A stretch of 64,000 nucleotides of DNA from Limnephilus marmoratus (Eukaryota; Arthropoda; Insecta; Trichoptera; Limnephilidae), in contig OU862916.1 in NCBI GenBank assembly GCA_917880885.1, positions 48,520,831 to 48,584,830 of the forward strand, given 5' to 3'. This document shows positions 1-11,139 of this stretch, in pieces. Both the position numbers and the translations under genes were made by a program. Each line of letters starts with the position of its first letter. Position 1 is the stretch's first letter. The notes under the pieces are model-generated. The model was given only the letters and a program-made list of their open reading frames with translations, was not told the DNA's origin and did not search any database.

Positions 1-149
1 ACCATGCGGACAATAGCGTAATAATAACGTCCGATAGTTCTGAATGCCAGTCCATAGTCTGACAGTCAAAATTCAACACAGACCACATGTAATCATGTTT
101 GATTACCTACTCAATTAATCAAGTTTTTTACTCAAATTATGTATTGATT

Positions 150-714
150 AACGCCCCTTTTCGGGGCTTTTACATATGAATGGTAATAAATATACAGTAT
201 TTATTGTACATAACTGAACTGCCTCAGCAACAATATTTTATATTTGTTTGAAGATTAATTGAAGATGTCCACTGACTTGGTATAATTGTTTCCCTCCATT
301 AGTAGATACTCTGGGCAAAGAAGAATACATATGGTAGTTAGTCCCAGAATTTCTGCACTGAAATAAATCCAGACTTCTAGTATTACGTACCGGAAATTTA
401 TCAATTCAAGCAATACCGGACTATCAACTAAATCATTTAGAATTTTATATAGAAATAGTCAGTGAAAATCTTCTGTCTGACAATTTGAGCATATTCATAT
501 TATTTAACAGTGTTGTGTTCGACATAATTGCTGGAAAACCATTTTTAAAATTTAGAAAACGTAAGAATTTGTTTTGTATCCTTTCAACAGCTTCTACATG
601 TATATTATAATGTGGTTTCCAGACGGGAGAATTGTACTCAAGATTACTTCTTACATAGGCAAAATTAAACTTTATATTGTTAAAATTTCTGCTTAGCCCA
701 GTTATGAATCCCAA
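150..714 (-). pseudogene. CR1/Jockey-like LINE, RT C-terminal remnant with 3' UTR
   Basis: An 89-residue open stretch (445-714) carries the block that follows the reverse transcriptase catalytic core in CR1/Jockey-type LINEs: YVRSNLEYNSPVWKPHYN, then a VERIQNKFLRFL segment. The catalytic part is missing, so this is a 5'-truncated insertion. The 3' untranslated side runs toward position 150, where a GCCCC/GGGGC stem-loop lies (about 152-170); similar terminal hairpins are known in LINE 3' ends. The family call comes from motif recognition; the exact clade is uncertain. Confidence 0.7.
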
Positions 715-719
715 CTATT

Positions 720-1740
720 ATTACTTTTATTATTCGGTTATAACATCTTTCGGGTCATTAGGCAATATATAGAGCAGAAAAATAAATAAAATAGCTGTTT
801 ATTCATAAAAAAAATTATTAGGCATTAATCTGCTAAATTGAATTAATTCTATTTTTACGCAGCTTTTGTAGCTCTCAACAAATAACATGTTTTGGCTTCA
901 GTATGAATGATTTAGTAAAGCATACAAAATTTACCGTAAACGTAAACCGAAGGTTGGCTTCATAACGTGAATAATTTTTGTTCGCAATTCAGTTATATCA
1001 AAATTCTTTTTCACCCTTATGGAAATTTGTCGGATTCCCTAACTTAACGGATTTTCTCCATTTTTGTTTTACACCATTTTATTATTTAGCCTAAGTCAAT
1101 AGCCGTGAAAGGGCGAGTGTTTTTGTTAGAGGTATTTTTAAGGTCTTAAGTAAGCAAATGTGAAGAAATTAAAACATTAATTGTGTTACTTTGGGAATAC
1201 GTACGTGTAATATAAACACTCGTCCCGGTGTTTGGTAACCAGTTTTTTTCTGATTTTACGTGCACGGGGCTTTTAAAATGTATGGACATGTTGAAATTAT
1301 TCATTGTACAAATAAAGTAAAATTTAAAAGAACCATTTCAACCTAACGGCTAAATAAAAATATGAGTTTATTTAAAAACGATGATAAAACTTTATAGAAG
1401 AACGAGATTTAAAAGCACACTGTGGTCGCCAATTTATACAGGGTGTTAAGGGGCGTACTTCCAGACATTATTTAAATTCATTCATGAAATTTTGGTCACC
1501 GGTAAAATTTTGGATGTTCTTTTAAACTAAAAGTTAGACAGTTAGGATCAGGGTGAGGGTTTGTTTTGTTACTCGGTTTAGTGACTAGTGGTAAAATTTG
1601 GAAGAAAAAAAATTTTTAAAAAAAATTAAAAAAGTCTCTAGAGATCAAAATTTCTTTTGCTTTTTTTAATCCAAATAGTATCAGGAATCACTGGATATAA
1701 AGTAAGTCAAGCACAACCCTGAATATGATATTTCAACTAC
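720..1740. other. AT-rich interval, nothing recognised
   Basis: About 1 kb without a recognisable gene, tRNA or terminal repeat. It has A/T runs, including an A-rich tract near 1600-1640, but I see no coding continuity on either strand. Confidence 0.5.
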
Positions 1741-1759
1741 TAGACAGGCCAATCAAATT

Positions 1760-2012
1760 TTACTGGGTAGGGTAATAATCTGGAGGTCAGTATGCCCAGA
1801 AGTGACGGACGTATGAATCTATTCCTCCCACTACGGTACAAGGCGATGGGTCGAGAGAGTCCAGCCGGTTCAAAAGGTCTCAAAAGTTAAACACATCCGC
1901 CACCAAGAAAAATCTCACCCTCTGAACCCGGGAACCCCTGCTAAGTCACAAAACGTAGCGAACTACAATTTGTTATCACGGGGCGGTGGGACCCATACCC
2001 GCCTCCCAAATT
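1760..2012 (-). mobile_element. Short interspersed element family X, 3'-incomplete copy
   Basis: Read on the minus strand, it begins with GGGAGGCGGGTATGGG and a GTACCGCC-like block, then GCAGGGG(TG)CCC, a CTCTCTCG-type segment and a CACTGCGGTGCAAG-like segment. The same order recurs at 26930-27425, 50096-50405 and 61530-61915. This copy stops before the terminal 'CCTCCTGTGTGGAG' tail. It abuts a SINE A copy starting near 2018. I see no clear tRNA head in this family, so it may be a SINE or a short LINE derivative. Confidence 0.6.
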
Positions 2013-2017
2013 AAATG

Positions 2018-2466
2018 TCCGGAACCAGTGAGACTATAGCAACCCGTTGGGGTATGTTGTGAGGGGAGGGAGATGGTGAAGAGAGGAAGAGGGGAAGAGG
2101 GGAAGAGGGGAAGAGGGGAAGAGGGGAAGAGGGGAAGAGGGGAAGAGGGGAAGAGGGGAAGAGGGGAAGAGGGGAAGAGGGGAAGAGGGGAAGAGGGGAA
2201 GAGGGGAAGAGGGGAAGAGGGGAAGAGGAAGATGGATAAGCACCTAGCATTCAGATCTGGTCATTTCAAAGTCATTTCAAGCGACGTTTCAATTCTGAAC
2301 GGTGGTCTTACGCAAGGCGATACTGAAAGTAACTTTCTTTCTAAAAAGTGTCCCAAATACACTTTATATTATTGTTAATGAATTGATTGTAAAATAACAC
2401 AGATACGATCCCGCGACGTTCGAATTGCAAGTCAAGAGCCTTACCCCTCGACCGCGGAGGATGTCT
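2018..2466 (-). mobile_element. tRNA-headed SINE (family A), expanded by an internal minisatellite
   Basis: On the minus strand the element starts with a decayed tRNA-like head (about 2400-2466: a GGTCGAGGGGTAAGGCTC A-box-like stretch and a GCGGGATCG B-box remnant). It continues through an AT-rich linker and the conserved body GGTGTAAGACCACC-like, GTTTGG/GACCAGATCTGAAT and CTTCCTCTTCCCC-like, then ends near CTCACTGG. The same order appears at 41862-42295 and 45759-46138. In this copy the short CTTCCTCTTCCCC block has become a long 8-bp array (2085-2230), which no other copy shows. Confidence 0.8.
2085..2230. repeat. 8-bp minisatellite (GGGGAAGA)n
   Basis: About 17-18 near-perfect copies of an 8-bp purine-only unit lie inside a SINE A copy. 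The units are almost identical, which suggests recent slippage or ongoing instability. Because the period is 8, all three reading frames stay open on both strands; the resulting arginine/glycine-rich or proline/serine-rich open frames are by-products and not genes. Confidence 0.95.
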
Positions 2467-3139
2467 AATTTCTTCTGCATGTAATTTCCTACGTGTGATA
2501 TCCTGGCAGTATTATGCAGCGCCTGTGTAACCCAGTTATAGATTTTATACCAATAAAATATCCCTACTCAGGTAGTATGGATATTATTTTTTTCACGCCG
2601 TAAAACCATTGTTACCATCGCGTTGTTAATAGAGGCACCCTCATTAAGCAAACTCCTCCGGTACCCAACGAAAGAGTATAATATGACAGATCGCCCAGAA
2701 AACCGTATTTTTAACAATGAAAATTGTTTCTGGACCATTAAAATGAGACGTCTAAGTAATATGTTTTTGTAACAACTGCGCTGAGAAAAATGAATGCCAT
2801 ATTTTCAAAGGGAGGTATTCAAAGGACGAATTAATAATAATAAACGTAAACTTACAATGTTGTGGAAAATTCGCAATCAAAATTTGGAAGACGGGGGTAT
2901 AAAAAATTAAAGAGTTCTTAAAGGGGGGTAAAAAATTAAAGAGTAAGAAAACATAACCAAACTTTGTATTATATTAAATACAATTTACAAATAAATAAAA
3001 ACGTTTTTGTTCAGCGGAACATAGTGTTCGGTGCAATGCTCTGCCGCAAGGTTTGTTGAAACTGTATACGAGTATAACACGTATATATACGAACCTTGAC
3101 TTTGTCGTATAAAAAATAGGTGCACAAGAATAATATATA

Positions 3140-3625
3140 TATACTAGCTGGTTCCCGGCATGCGTTGCTAAGTAAAAAAAAGAAAGAAATTGTTTCTCCC
3201 TGCGTGTCTTTTCCATTCGTCCCGTTCCCCTTCCGCCTCTCCTTCCGCCTCCCCTTCCTCTCCCGCGTCCCCTTCCTCTCTCGCGTTCCCACTCCGCCTC
3301 CTCCACCTTCCCTCTCCCCACTCCACTCCCAACCTCCCCGTTCCACGAGCCCCCCTCCCGAGTTCTCCTCCCCCCTCCCAGGTTCCCCTCCCCTGCGAAC
3401 CCCTACCCCAGTTCCCCTCCCCCTCTCCGCATTCCATACATTCAGTCCCGGTACATTAAGTTTTCAAATAGCTCGTGTGCCACCCATTGCAATTTTTTAT
3501 ACAAATTTCATAATGCCAGAGCTCACCAGTAGTTATATACAAACCTTGTCCTGACAATAACGAACACCTAAAAAAGAATTATCCAATTTGGTGCAGTCGT
3601 TTGGAAGTTATGCGCGTACGTACAT
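3140..3625 (+). mobile_element. C/T-rich short element family Z (copy 1)
   Basis: The copy opens with ACTAGCTGGTTCCCGGCATG near 3143 and runs through CTCCCTGCGTGTC into a ~230-bp pyrimidine-rich tract (3205-3435). It then has AATTTCATAATGCCAGAGCTC and a distal part ending near 3625. The same order is seen at 18565-19260 and, inverted, at 54085-54450. The type (5' ACTAGCTG, 3' AAAATCGGTTTAGTGG) is widespread in arthropod genomes, and its classification is not settled by sight. Proline-rich open frames in the tract come from base composition. Confidence 0.65.
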
Positions 3626-3639
3626 TTCGGCGATTTATT

Positions 3640-4150
3640 TTTTATTTATTTCGAAAAAGAAGATAGATTATTTAGATAGATAGATGTGAAAATAATGTTT
3701 CTTTGTTTGTCCCTTATGAGATCCCCCCGCCAAGATTTCCGTATATCTGGTGAGCTCTGACCTTTTGAAATTTGTATAATTTTTTTACAATAGGTAGCGC
3801 GCGAGTTGTTCGAAAAATAAGTGTATTTCATTTAGTTTAGCGGCAGAGAGGGCAGAAGAGAGAGGGATAGGAATATAGGAAGGGGGTTCGCCGAAGGGGG
3901 AAGGGGGATGTGGGAAAGGTGAAAGACGAACGTGGGGCGGAGGGGGAGGTGGGAGATGGGGAGTCGCGGGACGTAGGAACGTGGGAGGGGGAGAAGGCGG
4001 ACAGGGAATGAGGGAGGGGTAGGGGGTGCGAGAGGAGTGGGGAATGAGGGAGAGGTATTGCAAAGGAGACATAAAAGCATTAGGGGATAGTAGGGGTAAA
4101 TTTGGATGATCCACGCTTCTCAGACGGACGGCTGTACTTGTTAGTTCCAA
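3640..4150 (-). mobile_element. Family Z-like element, diverged inverted copy
   Basis: On the minus strand it has a pyrimidine-rich tract (3845-4070) next to an AAATTTCAAAAGGTCAGAGCTCACC segment around 3745-3775, the same order as in family Z copies. The AAATTTGTAT...GCGGCAGAGAGGG arrangement also matches the copy at 54215-54300. Both boundaries are vague. Confidence 0.5.
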
Positions 4151-4387
4151 TTTCCAAATTAAAAGTTTATTAAACTTGAATAATTTTAAGCATTACACAG
4201 GAACCCAATTTCAAATCACGTATGCACCCATGCACCGACAACCAAAATTAGTGTTTATAATTTTCAAAATTATATGTCCAACGTCCTACGATTACAGAAA
4301 TAGCAAATTAAAGTAATGCAAATAAATTAGAAGATAAAGCAAATTAAAATAATATTTGTAAAAAGCACTAACTTTGTGGCTCGCCAT

Positions 4388-4576
4388 AATTTACAATAAA
4401 AAACACACAAATTTGTTTAAGACCACTTTTATTTTAAAACACTACCGGTTTCAGAAGCACCCTTCCTTCGTCAGGGGAATATTCTCTTAACGAAGGAAGG
4501 GTGCTTCTGAAACCGGTAGAGTGTTTTAAAATAAAAGTGGTCTTAAACAAATTTATGTGTTTTTTTATTGTAAATT
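4388..4576. mobile_element. Penelope-like terminal repeats, collapsed head-to-head palindrome
   Basis: Two ~85-bp arms are near-perfect reverse complements (AAACACACAAATTTG... at left, ...CAAATTTATGTGTTT at right), separated only by about 20 bp around 4475-4495. Each arm holds ACCGGTTTC/GAAACCGGT, the mark of Penelope-like pseudo-LTRs. No coding core remains between them. The left arm keeps a complete hammerhead core; the right arm has TTAACGA where CTGANGA is expected. This fits a minimal inverted Penelope insertion or an internally deleted one. Confidence 0.65.
4443..4474 (-). ncRNA. Hammerhead ribozyme core motif in Penelope-like repeat
   Basis: The minus strand reads CTGACGA, a 15-nt helix II hairpin (AGGAAGGGTGCTTCT), GAAA, then CCGGTA. 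That is the conserved CUGANGA...GAAA core with a minimal helix III (C-CG-G) and an NUH cleavage triplet GUA. Type I hammerheads of this compact form are known from pseudo-LTRs of Penelope-like elements. Helix I pairing is weak by eye, so activity is not assured. Confidence 0.6.
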
Positions 4577-5084
4577 AAAATAATGACTTTGAAAAATTGC
4601 GCACCGGAACTCAAAGGTACATTGTACTCGATTTGATTGAAAATGCGCAGTAATCACTTTCAGCGTATCCGTACACGTACATGTATGGGAATCGCGATTG
4701 CAAATCAGTTATAGAAGCCTAGGTTTTAGATCGAACCAGGTAGATTAAAGTCTCTAGGTTTGCTTCGAATGGGGTCAGCTTTAGGATATCGATAGATTAT
4801 CGATTACAAACGATTTATTACTTTTCGAGTTTGGTCGACGAGAATCAAAATTACACCCTCAGACACTTATTGTCGAGTGTCTAGTGTCGTAATGTTGTCA
4901 TACGTTAATACACATGTGGAGTTGCGGAATAATGCGAGACTGAAGTAATCGTAATGAGCACGGCTAAGGAAGTGATGAAACACGAAAGTGACAAGAGAAA
5001 ATGTGACTCAAATGTGAATGGGAATGCGACGCGAATGTGAAAAAGTCGGAGAACAAGGGAATCAAATGTTTTAGTCAGATCTTA

Positions 5085-5415
5085 CCATAGGCTTTATCGA
5101 AGCCAGAGTTCAGTTAGCTTCTCAGAAATTAAGTGTACTGTAAAGGCCCGCAGATACTTGAAAAAAGAACCCTCGACTGTTCTATTGCAGATTATGTACG
5201 GATTGCAATCTTTAGAGCTCGTTTCTACGACTCGTTCGGCTTTAATAGCTCGGCTGTGGAACAATTTACCGGCCTCTGTTGCGGTCTCTTCAAGACCCAT
5301 GTTAACTCCTTCCTCTCCTCAATAGGATCCTCCACACAGCATCTACAAAGATGATGCAGGCCCTGAGGGTACTTATTTTCCTCAGGACCTCGTGTGTGGA
5401 GTTCATGTAAAAATA
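5085..5415 (+). pseudogene. LINE family Y (Jockey/CR1-like), RT C-terminus and 3' tail
   Basis: The sequence resembles the same region at 28355-28960, where the RT C-terminal segment precedes a 'YRYFNG...EELASLIP' block in other copies. Here only the part through an ARLWNxLPASV-like and LFKTHV-like segment and the tail is present (R...LWN..P, LFKTHVNSFLSS). The tail CACAGCATCTACAAAGATGA...CTGTGTGGAGTTCATGTAAAA closes it. It has frameshifts and is truncated at 5'. Confidence 0.7.
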
Positions 5416-5437
5416 AAGCAAAAAAAAAAAATTTTTG

Positions 5438-6556
5438 TTTTGAAAAGTTTTATTTTTCGATGTACATTTGTTACTTTTAATTTTTTTTGCTACCGGTTTC
5501 GACACGTCCGTATCATTAACGACCAAACTTAAAACTAACTTAAAAATTCTATACAAGTACACAATTAATTAGGCGGGGGTAGTGGGAGGGGGGAAATTTG
5601 GTAGAGGGGGAGGACGGTGGGAGGAGTCAAAATTACATGGAAACATCGTAAGCAGAGGTGATTTACATGGTGCTATTATTTTATTAACTAAATTAATTTT
5701 AGATTTAATTTTTTTGTTGATTTCTAAAGTTTCTAACGCGCACAAATTAAAATATGAATTTACGTTGCAATGTTTAAACTTAGTTTTTTCTTAGAGTAGT
5801 TATTATTACGTAAACAAAGTTCATGTTCCCTAATTCTGCTTTTAAAATTGCTAGTAGTCATTCCTACATATTGCGCGTCACAATCGTTGCATTCTAAAGT
5901 GTATATCCCGTTTTTTTCAAATTTATTAGAAATATCCTTGTTATTAATCAATTTTTTTATTTTAGAATTAGTATAGAAATCTGGAGAAATATGATCTGGT
6001 AATATGCGGGATATTTTTAAGGGTAAATCGCCTGTATAAAGAAGTTTTTTATATATTAAGTTGATACTAGGTTTGTTGTTACTATTACCACTATAAATGT
6101 ATTTTTTTGTTAAAAAATTTGTTTGCTTTTTATTAACTAGGCGGTTAATTATTTTAGGTTTATATCCATTGTTCTCGGCTATCTGTTTTATAATGTTAAT
6201 TTCACTATTATAATTATCATTGTTTAAAGGGACATTAATAGCACGATGTATCATCGAGTTGAAGGAGGCGAGTTTATGTGACAAAGGGTGAAGGGAAGTA
6301 GACGGTAAAAATTAAATCTAAAATTAATTTAGTTAATAAAATAATAGCACAATGTAAATTTTTGACTCCTCCCACCGTCCTCCCCCTCCACCAAATTCCC
6401 CCCTCCCACTACCCCCGCCTAATTAATTGTGTACTTGTATAGAATTTTTAAGTTAGTTTTAAGTTTGCTCGTTAATGATACGGACGTGTCGAAACCGGTA
6501 GCAAAAAAAATTAAAATTAAAAGTAACAAATGTACATCGAAAAATAAAACTTTTCA
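5438..6556 (-). mobile_element. Penelope-like element with long inverted repeats
   Basis: Inverted repeats of roughly 250-275 bp (5438-5712 and 6308-6556) flank a ~595-bp core that encodes a GIY-YIG endonuclease domain. Penelope-like retroelements carry RT plus C-terminal GIY-YIG and often have pseudo-LTRs in inverted orientation because of a partial inverted copy. The RT part is absent here. The left repeat carries a ~25-bp insertion flanked by a short TTACATGG duplication. Both arms contain GAAACCGGTAG preceded by TTAATGA, so the hammerhead core is altered in both. Confidence 0.8.
5760..6284 (-). CDS. GIY-YIG endonuclease domain of a Penelope-like element, 5'-truncated
   Basis: The 174-residue frame ends with the GIY-YIG module: NGIYTLECNDCDAQYVGMTT, then SNFKSRIREHELC. 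The GIY...YVG motifs, the arginine in SRIREH and a Cys pair in ECNDC fit the endonuclease of Penelope-like elements, which nicks target DNA. The upstream part (lysine/asparagine-rich; RILPDHISPDFY) resembles the linker between RT and GIY-YIG. The RT domain is missing, so it cannot act alone in retrotransposition. The apparent start codon only opens the truncated frame. The long uninterrupted frame suggests a fairly young insertion. Confidence 0.8.
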   Translation of the reverse strand: MSHKLASFNSMIHRAINVPLNNDNYNSEINIIKQIAENNGYKPKIINRLVNKKQTNFLTKKYIYSGNSNNKPSINLIYKKLLYTGDLPLKISRILPDHISPDFYTNSKIKKLINNKDISNKFEKNGIYTLECNDCDAQYVGMTTSNFKSRIREHELCLRNNNYSKKKLSLNIAT

Positions 6557-6569
6557 AAACCAAAATGTC

Positions 6570-7140
6570 TAGTAATTATTACATAGTCAGTGCCCAAGAA
6601 ATACAAAAAAAAAAATTATTAAATTAAGTAAGTAAGATTGTCTATTACTGCCTACAGCAGATAATCTTACCTTTGTGTTTTTGGACAGGAATATTTTTTA
6701 TTTATCCAAGCTAATAATGAATCATTTCGATGCTTGTGAACGATCATATTTATTCATTTAAAATAACTAATTTATTTATTTATTTATAACAAAGTATCAC
6801 GAAATATGGAAATGAACATTGTAAGGATAAAGAATGGTACATTAAAGCAAAGACAAATAGAGAAAATAAAAGAAAATAGAAGTGTCAAGTCAAGTCAAGA
6901 CTTTGTAAAAATTAGAGTAAATATAAAATATGTTCAATTGTTTAAAGAATGACAGAAATCATTTAAGCTTATACCAAAAAAATCAAGGTCTCGACGTGAG
7001 TTGACCATTCTACATATTTTGGACAGTGGTGAATTATAACCATAATTAGTCGAGTGCTGATTAAGGAAAAGCAGGTATTTATTTCCGAGTCCACGAGAAG
7101 GTATATTGAACGTGATGAGTTGAAGTAATGTAGGTGAATC
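6570..7140 (-). other. Probable 3' flank of the LINE RT remnant at 7143
   Basis: AT-rich sequence downstream (minus strand) of an RT C-terminal remnant. It has a TTTATTTATTTATAAC-type tail at 6770-6795, consistent with a LINE 3' UTR. I see no other feature. Confidence 0.4.
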
Positions 7141-7142
7141 AA

Positions 7143-7379
7143 TTAAACAGTTAATAATTTTGAAGAAACAAATGAGATCAGATTTTTCCTACGGTCTTCT
7201 AAAGGAGAAAAGTTTAGGGTTTGTTCAATTTCGGCATACGAGTAATTGTCTCGCTCTAATCCTAGCCTCCTGGCAATCCCTTTTAGGAACCGATGTTGAA
7301 CAGACTCAATACGACGAATATGGACAACATAAAAAGGAGACCATATAACACAAGCATATTCAAGATGGGGGCGAACCAA
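7143..7379 (-). pseudogene. CR1/Jockey-like LINE, RT C-terminal remnant
   Basis: The 78-residue frame reads VRPHLEYACVIWSPFY, then IRRIESVQHRFLKGIARRLG and LEDRRKNL, the thumb-side block of Jockey/CR1-clade reverse transcriptases. The FADD catalytic segment is not present. The frame opens inside the domain, so this is a 5'-truncated copy. It is a different subfamily from the remnant at 445-714. Confidence 0.75.
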
Positions 7380-7494
7380 GGAGCAGTAAAGAGTTCTTAA
7401 CTAATAAACTCTTCTAAGATAAACAACTCATTCAGACCATTTTAAAATAATGATGTTTTACCTTAGAAATAATTGAAATTTATATTTAAATTAT

Positions 7495-7580
7495 TTCCGA
7501 GGCAAACCGCAAATGCATATAGCGGCTCTTATCTCAAAGCCCAACCGCAAATGCATTCAGCGGCCCTTATCTCATTCCCA
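7495..7580. repeat. Two tandem ~40-bp units
   Basis: ACCGCAAATGCAT...AGCGGC...CTTATCTCA occurs twice with a 40-bp offset (about 7508 and 7547). Only two units are seen, with few differences. Confidence 0.7.
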
Positions 7581-7819
7581 GTCTCCTTGTGAAAAAAAAC
7601 TCTAGGCAAAAACTGACCCTGATAATCAAAATACGCCTGCATGAATTTCAATTTTCCTGGTATTATCAACTGCTGAGTAAACAATGATAGGAACAAAATA
7701 AAGTAGCAGTAGATAATAATATTATCTTGCACACCAGTACAATATTTTTTTATATATTTAAAACGTGTAAAATACGTGTTCATATTCGTGGACAGCAAAC
7801 CTTTGTTAAACACTTTATG

Positions 7820-8095
7820 CAGGAGAACAGTTTTTATTTTTAAGAAGCCAATATGTCTCTCGGTAAGAGAACAGTCTTTTAAGAAGTCACTGTGCCTTTA
7901 GGCAAGAGAACAACAGTATTTTAAGAATCCGTTGTTCCTTTAGGCAAGAGAACAGTCTTTTAAGACTCCACTGTGCCTTTAGGCAAGAGAACAGTATTTT
8001 AAGAAGCCACTGTGACATACTTTAAGAAGCAACTATGCATTTATAAAATAGAACAGTCTTTTAAAAAGCCACTGTGCCGTTATGTAGAACAGTTT
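7820..8095. repeat. ~40-bp tandem repeat, about seven units
   Basis: The unit is AGAACAGTCTTTTAAGAAGC, then CACTGTGCCTTTAGGCA. Its copies vary in length and several carry small deletions. Each unit holds a short CCTTTAGG palindrome. The repeat marks the left edge of the long unexplained interval. I see no link to a known element. Confidence 0.8.
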
Positions 8096-8099
8096 TCCA

Positions 8100-11000
8100 C
8101 CACAAAACAGATAATCTCTAACAGCCTTACTAAAAAAAAACCACAGCGCGACCGATTAACTGTGTTATTGCAATAACATAAATAAACCCCGTATACACTA
8201 AAACACGTTTTATTACCAATAACGTTTCTTACGTGGTCACGCTGTTAAAATGCATTTAAGATCTGACAACGTTGTATAGGGTTTTAATTTCCTAGGAAAC
8301 AATGTTGTTTTAATTCTTCTCCGCTAGGGGCATTATTGGCGCGCCTGTGCATGTCAGCCCGCGATGACAAAACAGTTCGGTGTGTTTATGGCGGGATATG
8401 GAAAATTTTGTTAGTGCCTAAATGTTGTGATTTTACTAAATAATTTCTATTGTAGTGACGAATTTACTCTTCTGTTCACATAATTGATATATTTACCATA
8501 TTATTTGTGTGGTTTACATCAGTTTAATCAAGTTTTTTTTATTTTTATATACTTGAATCATCATTATAACCCGATAGTATAGACTTAAAGGAGAGCCCAA
8601 AATCAGTTTTAGAATTTTCCGGCCGCCCACCCTCTCACCAGAGTGTCTAGAAAATTGATGCCTGTGATGAATGCCAACCTTCAACCTACGAGAAGCCTAC
8701 AAGAAAAAAAATTTTTCCTCTAAATATTATGTAGAGAAAATGGTACATTCGGCGACATCTGTCCGAGCAGTTGGGAACTATACAGAAATCTGCATAGTGA
8801 CTGGAGCGAGGGAACCCCCATATCATAGCTATCTCGAGGACAAAAGAAGTTTGGATTCTGCCAATGAGGGAGTAAATAAGGCGATTAAAAATAATTTGAA
8901 CCAATCAGAGAAATTATAGGCGTGTATCGTTTTAGTGGGCTTTGATCAGATTGAGCGGCCTTGAATTCTTTCCCACAGGAACGAAAGTTCAACGAACGGA
9001 ATTGTAAACAGAACTAAAGACAAAGAGCTGGAGGATTATTGACTCCGGGTCGTGTTTACATAAGACGCGATCGGGAACTGGAGATTTTGGGCACCTAACG
9101 TTTCAAATGGAAACAAGAAAATCTTAGGCGGAAATGTTGAAAATAAGTAAATGAAAAATCATCAATAAGGGCACGGAAAACGTAACATGAATGGTCCCAG
9201 GGGTCGATTTAATTAAAACCGATCTGGAATGATCACAAAAAACGGGTAGAATCTCGGAAATTTTCACAAACTGAATATAATAACCTGAAAAAGTGGGAAA
9301 ATCTATTGATATGGAAATGGAATGGTGAAACGAAGTTATTAGAGCCAAATATCTCAAAAGAAAACTGATTGGAACTACTTAAATTGACTTTAATAGGTAC
9401 CGATATAAGGATTACTCTGATCTGACAACACTATTCACGATGAACAGGATATTGAAAATATTGCATATCAAAGGCCACGGTACATTTTGGTCACTCTACA
9501 ATTAAATCAAATCACAGGAAAAGATGCTTAACGTACCCTGACACTGGGAAATGCGTGTGAACCGTCGAAGGAATCGCTAACCATTTGACTAGAGAAAAAA
9601 GGTTGGCTATCACTTTGTTGATATGACTTTATCCAAATAAAATTATAGAACATGATTTCAAGCAATTAAGGGTATCATTAACACGAAACGACCTAAACAA
9701 AATTATACAAGTTAAATACGAATATTTACTCTAAAATAAAAACATTACTTTTATGGGGTAGGCATTAAAAAATGAATTACGAGCAAGAACATGAAATTTT
9801 TAAAATAAATACCTGTCAATGAGAAAATTTATGTGATTTTTTACGAGAGAGAGACACTAAACTAATTTGGTTCTAAGACATGAGATAGAAGATTAACAGA
9901 GATTTGACAAAAGGTCACATACGGAGGAACCGAATTTGGTCCTTTTTCCTATGAAAGTCTGGGCGGTCAGGAGTGATTTTTCTATGAAAGGAGAGCTCTA
10001 AAAGGTCTTTAAAAGACCATGGTTTGATAAAGAAGGGGAATTCGTTGGGAGACTGAGGGAGAGTTCGGATGAAATAACGGGAAGTGCGCGATCAAGAAAA
10101 ATGTAAAGGTGCGCGAAGAAGACTAGTAAACTAGTGCTTCTAGTAGAGTTGAAAAATGTCTACAAGTGTTTGCAAAAAAATAGTAAATTCAGTGTTTTAT
10201 TTTCCCTTTAAAATTGAGGAATAAAAATTTCAAAGACGATCAACGGAGAGTCCGGAAAAGTGCCTAAATAATACTTCGTGAAAGTTCGGGTGTTTTATAA
10301 TGAAAGTGTTTAAAGTCAGTAAATAAGAATTAAATGACATTCGGGGTTCTTTCTTACAACTTATATTTAGTGGTTTTATAACATTTAACAAAAATCCAGT
10401 GTCTTAAAATAAATCAAATTACCGGATAAAAGAAAATATAACACGCGATTTTAAAATTAACTATAGGTGATATAATAATTAAAACTTTAACCTTACTTTA
10501 AATAACATGACATATGTAAAATAAATAACAATAACGAATTGTTCGAGTCACGTTTAAACTACAGTGGTTCAATAATAAAGCGGTTAAAAATCCTTTGTGA
10601 ATTGAATAACGAAATTGTAATAAACAGTAGTGATAATAATTCGTACACTTGGAAAACGTGCGTATCTACGGTTATTAATTCTAAAGTGATATTAAAATAT
10701 TGAGAATAAATAATAATTTACCTAATTCCGGACAATAAAATTAAACATCTGATTTGTTATTTGATGAATCACCTCTCGAAGGCGAATGAAATAAAACAGT
10801 AATTAATACGAGGTTGAGGAACTAAGCGAAATACCGAAGTGAATTTTAAATAGACAGATATTTGAAGAGTTTTTTTCATCATCAGAGTCTTTTCTCAAAA
10901 AGGGCCGATAGGAATCCATTAGCTAGGAAACGAAAAAAAAGGAAAACCTCGATCACAATGTCGAAGTTATGAAAGTTCCGACTGGGAAAAATTGTAATCG

Positions 11001-11100
11001 ATCGAGGGCGGTAAGATAAAACCAATTATTAATTATTTTCAGAGACAAAGAAGAAAGGGACGAGCGTGCATCACCAATAAATCAATCGGACCTTTGAAGT
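8100..11100. other. Long AT-rich interval without recognised genes
   Basis: No RT, transposase, tRNA or terminal repeat is recognisable. An 82-codon open frame (8671-8919, +) has no familiar motif and no supporting context. The texture differs from the repeat-mosaic regions: few shared fragments with the rest of the window. It could be old single-copy noncoding DNA, an intron, or a repeat family with only one member here. Confidence 0.4.
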
Positions 11101-11139
11101 TTGTCACTAACACACTAATAACAATTTTCACTTGCTCGA

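Noticed and set aside
2011..2378. Several open frames of 60-100 codons over the GGGGAAGA array
   Set aside because: They follow from an 8-bp purine repeat that lacks stop codons in every frame; no coding evidence.
2974..4150. Overlapping proline- or arginine/glycine-rich open frames
   Set aside because: Open frames in pyrimidine-rich tracts of family Z elements; no conserved residues and not kept in other copies.
7820..8095. CRISPR-like array
   Set aside because: Whole units repeat, with no unique spacers; a tandem repeat.
8671..8919. Possible small gene of 82 codons
   Set aside because: No motif, splice or context support; could be chance in a 6-kb interval.
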